This document shows positions 51,319 through 60,591 of a DNA stretch of 64,000 nt, piece by piece; the first letter of the stretch is position 1, and every line of letters begins with the position of its first letter. Source of the DNA: Streptomyces sp. NBC_00554. Its GTDB lineage: Bacteria > Actinomycetota > Actinomycetes > Streptomycetales > Streptomycetaceae. Location of the stretch: positions 744,001 to 808,000 of the forward strand of contig NZ_CP107799.1 in the NCBI RefSeq assembly GCF_041431135.1, read 5' to 3'. The notes beneath the pieces are model-generated. The model did no database searches and was not told where the DNA came from. It worked only from the letters and a program-made list of their open reading frames with translations. The position numbers and the translations under genes are program-made.

Positions 51319-52473
51319 ATGACCTCCGAGCGCTCTTTCGCGACCCGCGCCGTGCACGCCGGACACGACCCGGCACGGCACAACGGCTCGGTGACCACTC
51401 CGGTCTACCTCGCCTCCACCTTCGTACGACCGCACGCCCGGCCCGTCGACGACGGCTGGGACTACTCGCGGATCGCCAATCCCACGCGTGACGCCCTGCA
51501 GGAATGCCTGGCCTCCCTGGAGGGTGGGGCATCGGCGGTGGCCGTGGCCTCCGGCATGGCGGCGAGCACGACGGTGCTCCAGGCCCTCGGCCGGTCCGGG
51601 GCGCACATCGTGATCCCGGACAACGTGTACGGCGGCACCTGGGACCTGGTCTCGGACGTCTACCGGCGATGGGGCCTTGAGCACACGGCCGTCGACATGG
51701 GCGACCCGGACGCCGTCGCCGCCGCGCTGCGTCCCGGTGTCACCGCGCTGGTCTGGGCCGAGACACCGTCGAACCCGCTGCTCAAGGTCACCGACATCGC
51801 CGCCGTCGCCGCACTGGCCCATGACGCGGGGGCGCTGCTCGTGGTCGACAGCACCTTCGCGTCACCGTATCTCCAGCGGCCGCTGGCCCTCGGCGCCGAT
51901 GTGGTCGTGCACTCCACCACCAAGTACCTGGGCGGGCACTCCGACATCACGGGCGGCGCAGTCGTGTGCGCAGACCCGGAGCTCGGTGAGGTGATCACCC
52001 GTCATGTCGGGATGCTCGGCACGATGGCGGCGCCGCAGGAGGCCTGGCTGGTACAGCGCGGTGTCAAGACGCTCCCGGTACGGATGCGGCAGATCTGCGA
52101 GAGCGCCCAGCGGATCGCCGAGTTCCTCCAGGGCCACCCCGCGGTGCGCGAGGTGCACTACCCGGGCCTCGCCTCCCATCCCGACCACGCGCTGGCCGCC
52201 AAACAGATGCGGCACGGGTTCGGCGGTGTGGTGTCGCTGGTGGTGGACGGGGACGCGGACGCGGCGGGCCTGGTGTGCGAACGCACCGAGGTGTTCACGC
52301 TCGCCGTGTCGCTGGGCAGCGTGGAATCACTGATCGAGCACCCGGCCCGGATGACCCACTGCACCACGGCCGGAACAGCGGTCGGCGTGGACGACTCGCT
52401 GCTACGGCTGTCCATCGGCCTGGAGGACTGCGACGAGCTGATCGCGGATCTGGACCGGGCGTTGGGCGGCTGA
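51319..52473 (+). CDS. Cystathionine/methionine gamma-lyase family PLP enzyme
   Basis: A 384-aa fold-type I PLP enzyme of the Cys/Met metabolism family. The PLP lysine is K202 in VHSTTKYLGGHSDI. YSRIANPTRDAL and AVAVASGMAASTTVL are cofactor-binding segments, and SLGSVESLIEHPARMTH is the family C-terminal motif. It may be a cystathionine gamma-lyase, cystathionine gamma-synthase, methionine gamma-lyase or an O-acetylhomoserine sulfhydrylase-type enzyme; the sequence alone does not decide. Its place at the end of a demethylation operon (GAGGAG before the ATG) is unexpected and hints at a sulfur-containing substrate. Confidence 0.86.
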   Translation: MTSERSFATRAVHAGHDPARHNGSVTTPVYLASTFVRPHARPVDDGWDYSRIANPTRDALQECLASLEGGASAVAVASGMAASTTVLQALGRSGAHIVIPDNVYGGTWDLVSDVYRRWGLEHTAVDMGDPDAVAAALRPGVTALVWAETPSNPLLKVTDIAAVAALAHDAGALLVVDSTFASPYLQRPLALGADVVVHSTTKYLGGHSDITGGAVVCADPELGEVITRHVGMLGTMAAPQEAWLVQRGVKTLPVRMRQICESAQRIAEFLQGHPAVREVHYPGLASHPDHALAAKQMRHGFGGVVSLVVDGDADAAGLVCERTEVFTLAVSLGSVESLIEHPARMTHCTTAGTAVGVDDSLLRLSIGLEDCDELIADLDRALGG

Positions 52474-52852
52474 GTGGCAGCCCGGCCCGCCACTCACAGG
52501 CCGTGCCGGCCAGCCGGCCACCAGCCGCGCCGGGAGCAGCCAGATGCGTTCTGTTTCCGCCTTGCTCATGCCCGTGAGGTCGACGATGAGGAGGGCCAGC
52601 AGCGCCGCGCCGATCAGCCACCCGTCAGCCGTGCCAGTCGGCCCCCCATCAGCCGCGTCGGTCAGCGACCCACACTCCGTGGTGGCCGACCGGCCACACC
52701 CCGTGCCGCCAGCCACCCACACCCCGTGGTGGCCAGCCGGACACACCCCGTGGCCGGCCGACCGCCCGCGCCCCGTGGTGGCCAGCCACCCGAGCGCCAT
52801 GGCGCTCAGCCGACGACAACCATGGCGCTCAGCCACCCACGACTCTGGGCGC
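52474..52852. other. Repeat-rich intergenic stretch
   Basis: 379 bases between convergent genes. It contains the degenerate repeats described at 52671-52858 and, on the minus strand, a possible membrane-protein relic. No intact gene or clear terminator is visible. Confidence 0.5.
52495..52640 (-). pseudogene. Possible relic of a membrane protein C-terminus
   Basis: The minus-strand frame contains a hydrophobic helix followed by a charged motif, WLIGAALLALLIVDLTGM then SKAETERIWLLPA. This resembles the C-terminal end (LSKGETERIWLP) found on many Streptomyces membrane proteins. Upstream of it the frame is only repeat-like low-complexity sequence, and no start or SD is convincing. It looks like a remnant of a lost gene. 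The match rests on memory of the motif and is not proven. Confidence 0.35.
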
Positions 52853-52858
52853 TCAGCC
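52671..52858. repeat. Degenerate tandem repeats
   Basis: About five imperfect copies of a 22-24-base unit with the core CACACCCCGTGGTGGCCAGCC (or close variants) run from 52671 to about 52790. Three copies of a CATGGCGCTCAGCC-like unit follow to about 52858. Copies vary in length and base identity, so this is a decayed minisatellite rather than a CRISPR array. Confidence 0.6.
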
Positions 52859-55800
52859 CGCGGGCACCTCCAGTCGGCTCACGCGGTGGTGCCCGTGGGC
52901 TTCGCCCGGATGGCGGCTCGTCATGACGAGCCGGAGCCGTGAGCCCCGTACCGCGTCGAAGGTGATCACCGTCGCCGCGTCGGACGCGGTCGCCCAGTCC
53001 ACCGCCGCTCCCTTGACCGGCGCATATCGCTCACCGTCCCAGACCTCCACCTCGACCGACGCGGGCAGGGTGTGTGTCGCGTCGACGGTGAACGAGACCT
53101 CCACGCGGTCGACGGTGCGGGAACGGGCCCAGGTCACCGACACCCAGTCCTCGGGGCGGGCTCCGCTGAACGCGGGCAGCAGGGCCGTCGCCGACTTGTA
53201 GAAGGCGTTGGACCAGCCGGTGGCCGCGTCGCCGTCGAGCATCGCGGCGGGCAGGGTGTCGGGACGGCCCGAGTAACTGGCGTCCGCGAAGGGGTGGTTC
53301 GGGGCGCCCGGACCCGGGTCGGGCTCGAAGGCGGCGGCCGGAGTGGTCGCCTTGGAGCGCCCGTGGGTGGCGCGCAGGGAGACGGTCCCCGTGCGCAGCC
53401 CGTCCGAGCGTGCCGTCACCTTCACGGGCCCGGCCTTCGTGCCCGCTCGCACGATGGCAAGTGCCTTGCCGTGGAAGGCTGTTCGTGTGCTGGCCTGGTA
53501 GCGCTCGGCGCTCTCCTCGCGTCCGTTGTCGAGTCCGGCCAGCGAGCCGCCGTCGGTCGCGAACGCGATCAGGTTCTCGGCGTCGGGCACGACCACGCCT
53601 CGGGAGTCGACCACCTCGGCCGTCACGAAGGCGAGTGAACGCCCGTCCGCAGTCAGTGACTTGCGGTCCGCGGTGAGGCGTATCGCGTGCGGTGCCCCGG
53701 CCGTCCGCAGGACGTCGGTGGCGACCGTACGGCCGTCGCTGCGCGCCACCGCCTTCAGTTCGCCGGGCGCGTACGGCACACTCCAGCTGAGGTGGATCTT
53801 GCCCGCACTGCCGTTCGGGCTGGTGTAACTGCCGGGCCAGGGACCCCCGGTGACCGTCTTGTCGTCGCCGGTGGCCTCCGTGGTCTCCAGGTAGGGGCGG
53901 CCGTCGGTGGTCTTCTTGGTGTCGAAGCTCCTTGTGCCGAGCGAAGTTCCGTTGAGGAAGAGCTCCACGGTGTCGACGTTCGCGTACGCCCAGACCTCGA
54001 CCGTGTCGCCCTCCTCGTGGTTCCAGCTCATGGGGAGCAGATGGACCATCGGCTCGCTGGTCCACTGGCTCTTGAAGAGGTGGTACGTGTCCTTGGGGAA
54101 CCCGGCGGTGTCGACGGCGCCGAAGAAGGACGCCTTCACAGGGAACACGTCGTACGGCGTGGGTTCCCCGAGGTAGTCGATGCCCGACCACAGGAACTCG
54201 CCCACGAACCACTTGCGGTCACGGTCCTTCTTCAGCCCGTACTCGCCGCTCATCGTCCAGGAGGCGAGGTTGTTGTCGTACGAGGAGGTCGCGCGCTTGC
54301 CCGGGGTGTGGTTCTCGCCGGTGTTGAGGTGTTCGGGCTCCTGGTAGGTGCCGCGCGTGGACGTCTCCGACGAGGACTCCGACTCGAACAGGAACAGCTT
54401 CGGATAGCGGGCGTGCAGGGCGTCGACCGACTTGGCCGTGTTGTAGTTGAGGCCGAGTCCGTCGATCTTGGCGAGCATCAGATCGGCCGGGGAGCCGACG
54501 GTGGGCAGCGAGCGGTACTTGTCCGAGCCGATGACGATCGGGCGGCTGGTGTCGAGCCTCTTGACGCCGGCGATCAGCCGGTCGGCCATGGCGAGACCCG
54601 CCGTCGAGGTCGAGTCGGGGATCTCGTTGCCGATGGACCACATGATGACGGCGGGCGAGTTGCGGGCCGCGCCGACCATCTCGGCAATGTCCGTGTCGGC
54701 GTACTGGTCGAAGAACCGGCCGTAGTCGTAGGTGTTCTTGCCGCGCCGCCAGCAGTCGAAGGCCTCGACCATCATGACGATGCCGAGCCGCTCGCAGGCG
54801 GCGATGACCTGCGGCGAGGGCGGGTTGTGGGAGGTGCGCAGGGCGTTGACGCCCATGGTCTTCATGATGGTCAGCTGGCGTTCCACGGCGTCCGAGCCGA
54901 CGGCGGCGCCGAGCGCGCCGAGGTCGTGATGGAGGTTGACGCCCCGGAGTTTGACGTAATCACCGTTCAGCGAGAGGCCGTTGTCGGGGTCGATGGTGGC
55001 CTGACGGATGCCGAAGGTCGTGCGGTAGGTGTCGACCGTTTCCCCGCCGACGCTCAGTTCTGTCACCAGGGTGTAGAGGTGCGGGGCGTCGAAGGACCAC
55101 AACCGCGGGCGGGGCACGGTGAGTTCGTGGGGTTCCACCTGTGGGACCGCTCCCACCGTGACCGTGGAATCGGCGCGGGTCACAGTGCGCCCGTCGGGGC
55201 CGACGACTCTGGACCGGACGGTGACCCGGCTCTCGGTGCCGGACGCGTTGACGACGGTCGCCTGCGCGCGGACGACCGCCTGCGCGTCGCTCAGCTCCTC
55301 GGTCGTGACGTAGGTGCCCCAGCGCTCGACGTGCACCGGCTCCGTGACGACCAGGCGGGCTTCGCGGTAGATGCCACTGCCCGAGTACCAGCGGCTGCTG
55401 GGGAGTTGGTTCCTGACCTTCACCGCGATGACGTTGTCGGTGGTGCCGTCCGTGTGCAGCAGCTCGGTGAGGTCGAAGGCGAACCCCGTGTATCCGTAGG
55501 GGTGTCGGCCGACCTCCGTGCCGTTGCAGTACACGTACGAGTCCATGTAGACACCGTCGAACTCCACGGAGATCCGCTTGCCCGCGAGCGCCGGCGGCAG
55601 CGTGAAGGTGGTGCGGTACCAGCCGAGGCCGCCGGGAAGGAAGCCTGTTCCGCTGCTGGTGCCGTGTTCGGTGGTCGGGGTGAGTTCGATGCTCCAGTCG
55701 TGCGGTACGGCCACCTCACGCCACGCCGAGTCGTCGTAGCCGGGGTCCGCGGCCCCCTCGTACGCGCCGGTGGGGTCGGTGACACCGCCCGGGTCGACCA

Positions 55801-55951
55801 GCGCGAAGCGCCAGCCGTCGCGCAAGGCGACCGTGCGTCTGCCCGGGGTGTGCCCGGGGGACACGGCCCAGGCGTCGGCGGCGCCCACGAGCGCTCCGGC
55901 CGCCGGTAAGGCGATTCCTGCGATCAATACCGATCTTCGAGTGACCGTCAT
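52853..55951 (-). CDS. Tat-exported GH2 beta-galactosidase-like enzyme
   Basis: A 1032-aa secreted glycosidase. The N-terminus TRRSVLIAGIALPAAG is a twin-arginine signal, so it is exported folded. GH2 domains follow: sugar-binding (about 45-215), immunoglobulin-like (220-315) and TIM barrel (320-620). NLHHDLGALG and WSIGNEIP (acid/base Glu near 442) are in the barrel. FLFESESSSE (near 525) is the probable nucleophile region. Extra domains follow: DUF4982-like (640-740) and invasin/Ig-like (755-860). A C-terminal discoidin (F5/8C) module (about 885-1032) would bind carbohydrate. The sugar specificity is unknown. The gene is monocistronic. Confidence 0.88.
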   Translation of the reverse strand: MTVTRRSVLIAGIALPAAGALVGAADAWAVSPGHTPGRRTVALRDGWRFALVDPGGVTDPTGAYEGAADPGYDDSAWREVAVPHDWSIELTPTTEHGTSSGTGFLPGGLGWYRTTFTLPPALAGKRISVEFDGVYMDSYVYCNGTEVGRHPYGYTGFAFDLTELLHTDGTTDNVIAVKVRNQLPSSRWYSGSGIYREARLVVTEPVHVERWGTYVTTEELSDAQAVVRAQATVVNASGTESRVTVRSRVVGPDGRTVTRADSTVTVGAVPQVEPHELTVPRPRLWSFDAPHLYTLVTELSVGGETVDTYRTTFGIRQATIDPDNGLSLNGDYVKLRGVNLHHDLGALGAAVGSDAVERQLTIMKTMGVNALRTSHNPPSPQVIAACERLGIVMMVEAFDCWRRGKNTYDYGRFFDQYADTDIAEMVGAARNSPAVIMWSIGNEIPDSTSTAGLAMADRLIAGVKRLDTSRPIVIGSDKYRSLPTVGSPADLMLAKIDGLGLNYNTAKSVDALHARYPKLFLFESESSSETSTRGTYQEPEHLNTGENHTPGKRATSSYDNNLASWTMSGEYGLKKDRDRKWFVGEFLWSGIDYLGEPTPYDVFPVKASFFGAVDTAGFPKDTYHLFKSQWTSEPMVHLLPMSWNHEEGDTVEVWAYANVDTVELFLNGTSLGTRSFDTKKTTDGRPYLETTEATGDDKTVTGGPWPGSYTSPNGSAGKIHLSWSVPYAPGELKAVARSDGRTVATDVLRTAGAPHAIRLTADRKSLTADGRSLAFVTAEVVDSRGVVVPDAENLIAFATDGGSLAGLDNGREESAERYQASTRTAFHGKALAIVRAGTKAGPVKVTARSDGLRTGTVSLRATHGRSKATTPAAAFEPDPGPGAPNHPFADASYSGRPDTLPAAMLDGDAATGWSNAFYKSATALLPAFSGARPEDWVSVTWARSRTVDRVEVSFTVDATHTLPASVEVEVWDGERYAPVKGAAVDWATASDAATVITFDAVRGSRLRLVMTSRHPGEAHGHHRVSRLEVPAG

Positions 55952-56255
55952 GGCGGCTCTCCCTCATCAGGGCCCATAAGTCATCACAACTGATCGTGAA
56001 TAAACAGATTCTGACGGGGTGACACGTGCAGCCGTCAAGGGTCCGGCACTCACTTCCGTCCCGCGCGTCACGATCGGCCCGAAACCGGCGTGGCCGGACA
56101 GGCGGTGCGATCGACAGCCGGACGGGCGGTGCGATCGACAGAACGTGCCCCCGGTGCGGAGACCTGTGCCCCGAGTGCTGTGGCCGTCCACGCACTACGC
56201 TGGTACAGGAGTGACGCGCTTGTTCACTGTGAGTGTGCGCAATGGAGTGGCGACT
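55952..56255. other. Divergent promoter region of GH2 and SpoIIE genes
   Basis: 304 bases with a lower-GC patch (55970-56030) next to the GH2 start. A 24-bp tandem duplication is at 56094-56141. No gene is supported here; an upstream extension of the SpoIIE frame has no SD. Confidence 0.45.
56094..56141. repeat. 24-bp tandem duplication
   Basis: Units 56094-56117 and 56118-56141 differ at a single base. The common sequence contains GGCGGTGCGATCGACAG, including a CGATCG palindrome. It lies about 115 bases before the SpoIIE ATG, in the upstream regulatory region. Confidence 0.7.
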
Positions 56256-58646
56256 ATGAGCCCGGTCCACCCCTTCGACGAGGCCGCCACAGCACGGGCG
56301 GTCATCGACGAGAACGGCACCCTGGTCCACTGGAACGAGGGGGCCCGCCGTCTGCTGGGCCATGCCCCGCAGGACGTCGAGGGCAGGCCCGCCGCCGCTC
56401 TGCTGGCCGCGGGCGCGACCTTTCCGGCCGAGTCGCGAGTCCGTCGTGGTGAGCGCTGGTACGGCACCCTCGATCTGCGGCACCGCGACGGCTCCACCGT
56501 GTCCGTGTGGGTGCTGGCCCATCACCGGCCGCCGCGGCAGGACGAGCCCGGCGACTGGCTCGTGGTCACCCCGCTGGAGGCCAGCCCGCGCCGTCCACTA
56601 GACGACCCTCTGACGACCGCCGTGCTGGCGCAGGCTCCATGCCCCACCGCGGTATACGACGAACGCCTGCGGCTGTACGGGGTCAACCGCGCCATGGCCG
56701 ACGTGGTCGGTCTGCCCGAGGACCGCATCCTGGGCCTCAGGCTCTCCGAGATCGGCGGCAAACCGGAGAGCGAGGAGCTGGAGGAGCACCTGCTCCAGGT
56801 CTTCGACTCCGGCACGGGTCGCGATGTGGAGACGTTCCTGCGCACCGGCGGCGAGAGCCGCGCGCACGCCTGGCTGGCGCGGATCGCGCCGCTGATCGAC
56901 CCCGAGGGCCGGGTGCGGGGCGTATGCATGGCCGCACACGACTTCTCCGAGCAGCACAAGGCCCGCGAGCGCCTCCAGCTCGTCAATGAGGCGAGCGTCC
57001 GCATCGGCAGCACCCTCGACGTCACACGAACGGCCCAGGAACTCGCCGACGTCTGTGTGCCCGCGCTCGCCGACTTCGTCAGCGTCGATCTGCTGGATCC
57101 CCCGGAGCACGCGGGCGAGCACCGCCTCGAGCCCCCCACCGCTCCGATCACCCTGCGCCGCGCCGCCCAGCAGTCGGTGCACCCGGGCTCCCCCGAGGCG
57201 GTCCTGAAGCCCGGAGACGTCCAGGTCTACCCCGCCGTCTCACCGCACGCGGGTTCCCTGACCGCGGGGCGGACGATCGTGGCACCGGACGCCGCCGCCT
57301 CGTTGAAGCAGTGGCTGTCCGTGGACACGGCGCGCGCCGAGCGCGTCGAGCAGTTCGGCATCCACACCACGATGTCGGTGCCGATCCGGGCCCGCGGCCA
57401 GACCCTCGGGGTGGCCGTCCTCACCCGCTACCGGCGGCCCGACCCCTTCACCGCCGACGACGTGCTGCTCGTCGAGGAGGTCACCGCGAGGGCCGCGGTC
57501 TGCATCGACAACGCCCGCCGCTTCTCCCGCGAGCGCGAGACCGCGCTGGCCCTCCAGCGCAGTCTGCTCCCCCAGTCACTGGCCCGGACGGCCGCGGTGG
57601 ACGCCGCCTCGCGCTACCTTCCCGCGGCACGGGCCGGGGTGGGCGGCGACTGGTTCGACGTGATCCCGCTGTCCGGGATGCGGGTCGCCATGGTCGTCGG
57701 CGACGTGGTCGGCCACGGCATCCAGGCCTCGGCGACCATGGGGCGGCTGCGCACCGCCGTCCGCACCCTCGCCGACATCGACCTGGCCCCGGACGAACTG
57801 CTCACCCATCTCGACGACCTCGTCGTACGGCTCTCCGCGGAGGCCGGAGCGGAGGGCACCACCGGCGAGGTCGGCGCCACCTGCCTGTACGCGGTGTACG
57901 ACCCGGTCTCGCGGCGCTGCGCCCTGGCCCGGGCGGGCCACCCACCGCCCGTCATGCTCCCACCGGGCGGCCCGGCCCAGGAGATCGACCTCCCCGCCGG
58001 GCCGCCGCTCGGCCTGGGCGGACTGCCCTTCGAGTCCGTCGAACTCGCGCTCCCCGAGGGCACGGTGCTCGCGCTGTTCACCGACGGCCTGATCGAGAGC
58101 CGCGACCGGGACATCGACGCCGGCCATCGGCTGTTGTGCGAAGCGCTGGAAGCCTCCTCGGACTCCCTGGAGGCGGCATGCCACGCCATCCTCCGGTCGC
58201 TGCTTCCGGTGGGCGGCGCCCCGGACGACGTGGCCCTGCTGCTCGCCCGTACCCACGGGCTTCCCGCCTCTCAGGTGGCGACCTGGGACATTCCCGCCGA
58301 CCCCGCCCTCGTCGCGGCGATCCGCAAGCAGGTCGTCGCTCAGCTGGACGACTGGAGCCTGAGCGAGGCGACGTTCACGACCGAACTCGTGGTGAGCGAA
58401 CTGGTCACCAACGCCATCCGGTACGGCGAACCACCGATCCGGCTGCGCCTCATCCACGACGCCACCACCCTGATCTGCGAGGTCTCCGACAGCAGCCACA
58501 CCGCACCGCATCTGCGCCGGGCCAAGATCTTCGACGAGGGCGGCCGAGGACTGCTGCTCGTCGCCCAGTTGACGCAACGCTGGGGCAGCCGCCACACGGC
58601 CGACGGGAAGACCATCTGGGCGGAGATGACGCTGGTCGAGGACTGA
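56256..58646 (+). CDS. SpoIIE-type PP2C phosphatase with PAS, GAF and HATPase domains
   Basis: A 796-aa regulator. The ATG at 56256 is chosen because GGAG lies 8 bases upstream and the product starts cleanly at a PAS domain. Order: PAS (10-110), PAS (120-235, APCPTAVYDERLRLYGVNRAM), GAF (245-425), SpoIIE/PP2C (440-660) and anti-sigma HATPase (675-796). PP2C motifs are GGDWFDV near 462, GDVVGHG and TDGLIES. The HATPase has SELVTNAIRYG and GGRGLLLVAQLTQRWG. It has the same architecture class as the phosphatase at 12856-15297. It probably controls an anti-sigma/anti-anti-sigma pair encoded elsewhere. Confidence 0.88.
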   Translation: MSPVHPFDEAATARAVIDENGTLVHWNEGARRLLGHAPQDVEGRPAAALLAAGATFPAESRVRRGERWYGTLDLRHRDGSTVSVWVLAHHRPPRQDEPGDWLVVTPLEASPRRPLDDPLTTAVLAQAPCPTAVYDERLRLYGVNRAMADVVGLPEDRILGLRLSEIGGKPESEELEEHLLQVFDSGTGRDVETFLRTGGESRAHAWLARIAPLIDPEGRVRGVCMAAHDFSEQHKARERLQLVNEASVRIGSTLDVTRTAQELADVCVPALADFVSVDLLDPPEHAGEHRLEPPTAPITLRRAAQQSVHPGSPEAVLKPGDVQVYPAVSPHAGSLTAGRTIVAPDAAASLKQWLSVDTARAERVEQFGIHTTMSVPIRARGQTLGVAVLTRYRRPDPFTADDVLLVEEVTARAAVCIDNARRFSRERETALALQRSLLPQSLARTAAVDAASRYLPAARAGVGGDWFDVIPLSGMRVAMVVGDVVGHGIQASATMGRLRTAVRTLADIDLAPDELLTHLDDLVVRLSAEAGAEGTTGEVGATCLYAVYDPVSRRCALARAGHPPPVMLPPGGPAQEIDLPAGPPLGLGGLPFESVELALPEGTVLALFTDGLIESRDRDIDAGHRLLCEALEASSDSLEAACHAILRSLLPVGGAPDDVALLLARTHGLPASQVATWDIPADPALVAAIRKQVVAQLDDWSLSEATFTTELVVSELVTNAIRYGEPPIRLRLIHDATTLICEVSDSSHTAPHLRRAKIFDEGGRGLLLVAQLTQRWGSRHTADGKTIWAEMTLVED

Positions 58647-58726
58647 CGAAGTCGGGGATTGTCCGCTGACGGCCTCCTGCCTCGGAGGAAGTCCCCGGTC
58701 GTACGGTCGTCCACGGGCCTGATTTG

Positions 58727-60025
58727 ATGAACGGGCACCACGACCGTGTCCCGGAGGACCGAACCCTGAACGCCCCGCTCGCCGAAACCCTCTCCGTCGC
58801 CCTGCTCGTCGTGGTGCTCGGCTGCGCCGTGATCCGCCCCTTCGACTGGCCCGAGGCGGTCGTGGCGGTTCCCGCGGCCGCCCTGGTCATCGTCACCGGC
58901 GCGATCTCCTGGGACCACGTGGTCGCGGAGGCCGCGCATCTGGGACCGGTGATCGGCTTCCTGGCGGCAGTGCTGGTGCTGGCCCGGTTCTGCGACGACG
59001 AAGGGCTCTTCCGGGCCTGTGGAGCGTGGATGGCGCGCTGGGCGGCGGACCGCCCCGGCCGTCTGCTGACCGCGGTCTTCGGGCTCGCCTCGGCGATCAC
59101 CGCGGTGCTCAGCCTGGACGCCACCATCGTGCTGCTCACGCCCGTCGTGTTCGCCACCGCGGCGCGGATGGGCGCCCGCCCCAAGCCCCACGTGTACGCC
59201 TGCACCCACCTCTCCAACACCGCCTCGCTGCTCCTGCCGGTCTCCAACCTCACCAATCTGCTCGCGTTCAGCGCCAGCGGTCTGAGCTTCACCCGCTTCG
59301 CCGCGCTGATGGTCCTCCCCTGGCTGGTCGCGATCGGCGCCGAGTACGTGGTCTTCCGGCGCTTCTTCGCCCGCGACCTGGGCGCGGCGGCCCTGCCGAC
59401 GCCGGACGTCGACGAGCCGCCCGCCATGCCGCTCTTCGCGCTGGTCACCGTGGGCTGCACGCTTGCGGGGTTCGTCGTCGCCTCCGCGTTCGGCATCGAT
59501 CCGGCGTGGTCGGCCGCGGCCGGGGCGCTCGTACTCGCCACCCGCGCCCTCGTCCGCAGGAGGGCCACCCCGCTCACCGTGGTGCGCGCCGGCGCGCCGG
59601 CCTTCCTGGCGTTCGTGCTCGCGCTGGGCATCGTCGTACGGGCGGTGGTCGACAACGGTCTCGCCGACGCCCTCGGGCGGCTGCTCCCGGACGGCAGCGG
59701 CCTGCTCGCGCTGCTCGGCATCGCGGCGCTCGCTGCCGTGCTGGCCAACCTGATCAACAACCTGCCCGCGGTCCTCGTACTGATTCCGCTGGCCGCCGGA
59801 TCCGGCTCCGGCGCGGTCCTTGCCGTCCTGCTCGGGGTCAACATCGGCCCCAATCTGACCTACGCGGGCTCCCTGGCGACCCTGCTGTGGCGGCGTATCG
59901 TGCACCAACACGAACACGGTGTCGACCTCAAGGAGTTCACCCGGCTGGGCCTGATCGCCGTGCCGGCCGCACTGATCCCGGCCGTACTGGCCCTGTGGCT
60001 CTCACTCCAAGTCATCGGAGGCTGA
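58727..60025 (+). CDS. ArsB/NhaD-superfamily membrane transporter
   Basis: A 432-aa ion-transporter-superfamily protein with about 11 hydrophobic segments. HLSNTASLLLPVSNLTNLLAF and LANLINNLPAVLVLIPLA are the paired hairpin motifs of the ArsB/SLC13/NhaD group (SN-P and NN-P). VLSLDATIVLLTPVVFA lies before the first. It may export arsenite or another anion or exchange cations, but no ars genes are near. Start: ATG at 58727; a TTG directly before it is equally in frame. The USP gene follows after 5 bases, so the two are probably cotranscribed. Confidence 0.83.
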   Translation: MNGHHDRVPEDRTLNAPLAETLSVALLVVVLGCAVIRPFDWPEAVVAVPAAALVIVTGAISWDHVVAEAAHLGPVIGFLAAVLVLARFCDDEGLFRACGAWMARWAADRPGRLLTAVFGLASAITAVLSLDATIVLLTPVVFATAARMGARPKPHVYACTHLSNTASLLLPVSNLTNLLAFSASGLSFTRFAALMVLPWLVAIGAEYVVFRRFFARDLGAAALPTPDVDEPPAMPLFALVTVGCTLAGFVVASAFGIDPAWSAAAGALVLATRALVRRRATPLTVVRAGAPAFLAFVLALGIVVRAVVDNGLADALGRLLPDGSGLLALLGIAALAAVLANLINNLPAVLVLIPLAAGSGSGAVLAVLLGVNIGPNLTYAGSLATLLWRRIVHQHEHGVDLKEFTRLGLIAVPAALIPAVLALWLSLQVIGG

Positions 60026-60030
60026 AACAC

Positions 60031-60513
60031 ATGCGGGTGATCGTCTGGCTCGTCGAGGGAACCTGGCCCGCGTGCGTGGACGCCGTACACCGTCACGCGC
60101 CCCACGCGACGGATGTGGTCCTGCTGTACGTCGACGAGCCCGGCGTCCCCGGCCTTGCACACGGCGCCTTCGCCGGACTGCTCGGCCGCGCCCACTCCGA
60201 GCACGACCCCGGCGACCGCCTCGAGGACCTCGGCACCTCCTCGGCGCAGCGGCTCCTCGACGCGGCGGCCGAGCGGCTGGCCCGCCCCTGCACGCGGCTC
60301 GAGCGCACCGGGCGCGCCGAGCGGGAGGTGGTCGCCGCCGCCGAGGGCGCCGACCTGCTCGTGCTGGCCCGGGACGGCGACCGCTCCCGCCTCGGCCCGC
60401 ACAGCCTGGGACCGGCGGGCCGTTTCGTCGTCGACCACGTCCCCTGCCCTGTGCTGCTGGTCTGGCCGGAAACGGCACCGGACGTCACGACCCTGCCTGG
60501 CGTCGCGCCCTAA
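60031..60513 (+). CDS. Universal stress protein-like protein
   Basis: A 160-aa UspA-fold protein. ADLLVLARDGDRSRLGPHSLGPAGRFVVDHVPCPVLLVWPE contains the G-x-G-like ATP-binding region and the VVxHxPCPVLLV C-terminal strand of the family. The N-terminus MRVIVWLVEGTWPACVDAV is less canonical and lacks the initial DGS motif. It is 5 bases behind the transporter gene. Members bind nucleotides and modulate partner proteins under stress, and here a regulatory role for the transporter is plausible. Confidence 0.8.
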   Translation: MRVIVWLVEGTWPACVDAVHRHAPHATDVVLLYVDEPGVPGLAHGAFAGLLGRAHSEHDPGDRLEDLGTSSAQRLLDAAAERLARPCTRLERTGRAEREVVAAAEGADLLVLARDGDRSRLGPHSLGPAGRFVVDHVPCPVLLVWPETAPDVTTLPGVAP

Positions 60514-60591
60514 GGCTTCCGGCAGACCTCGTCGCAAGGCAGGGCGACCCGGCGTAGGGCATCTTTGACACAGGTGAGAAGGGACGGCCGG

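Noticed and set aside
52671..52858. CRISPR array
   Set aside because: Units are imperfect, contiguous and without unique spacers of even length; no cas genes.
53687..55909. 740-codon frame antisense to the GH2 gene
   Set aside because: Same reasoning: shadow of a conserved enzyme, low-complexity composition, no motif.
58727..60025. Dedicated arsenite efflux pump
   Set aside because: Superfamily motifs fit ArsB, NhaD and SLC13 equally and no arsR, arsC or acr3 genes are adjacent; substrate left open.
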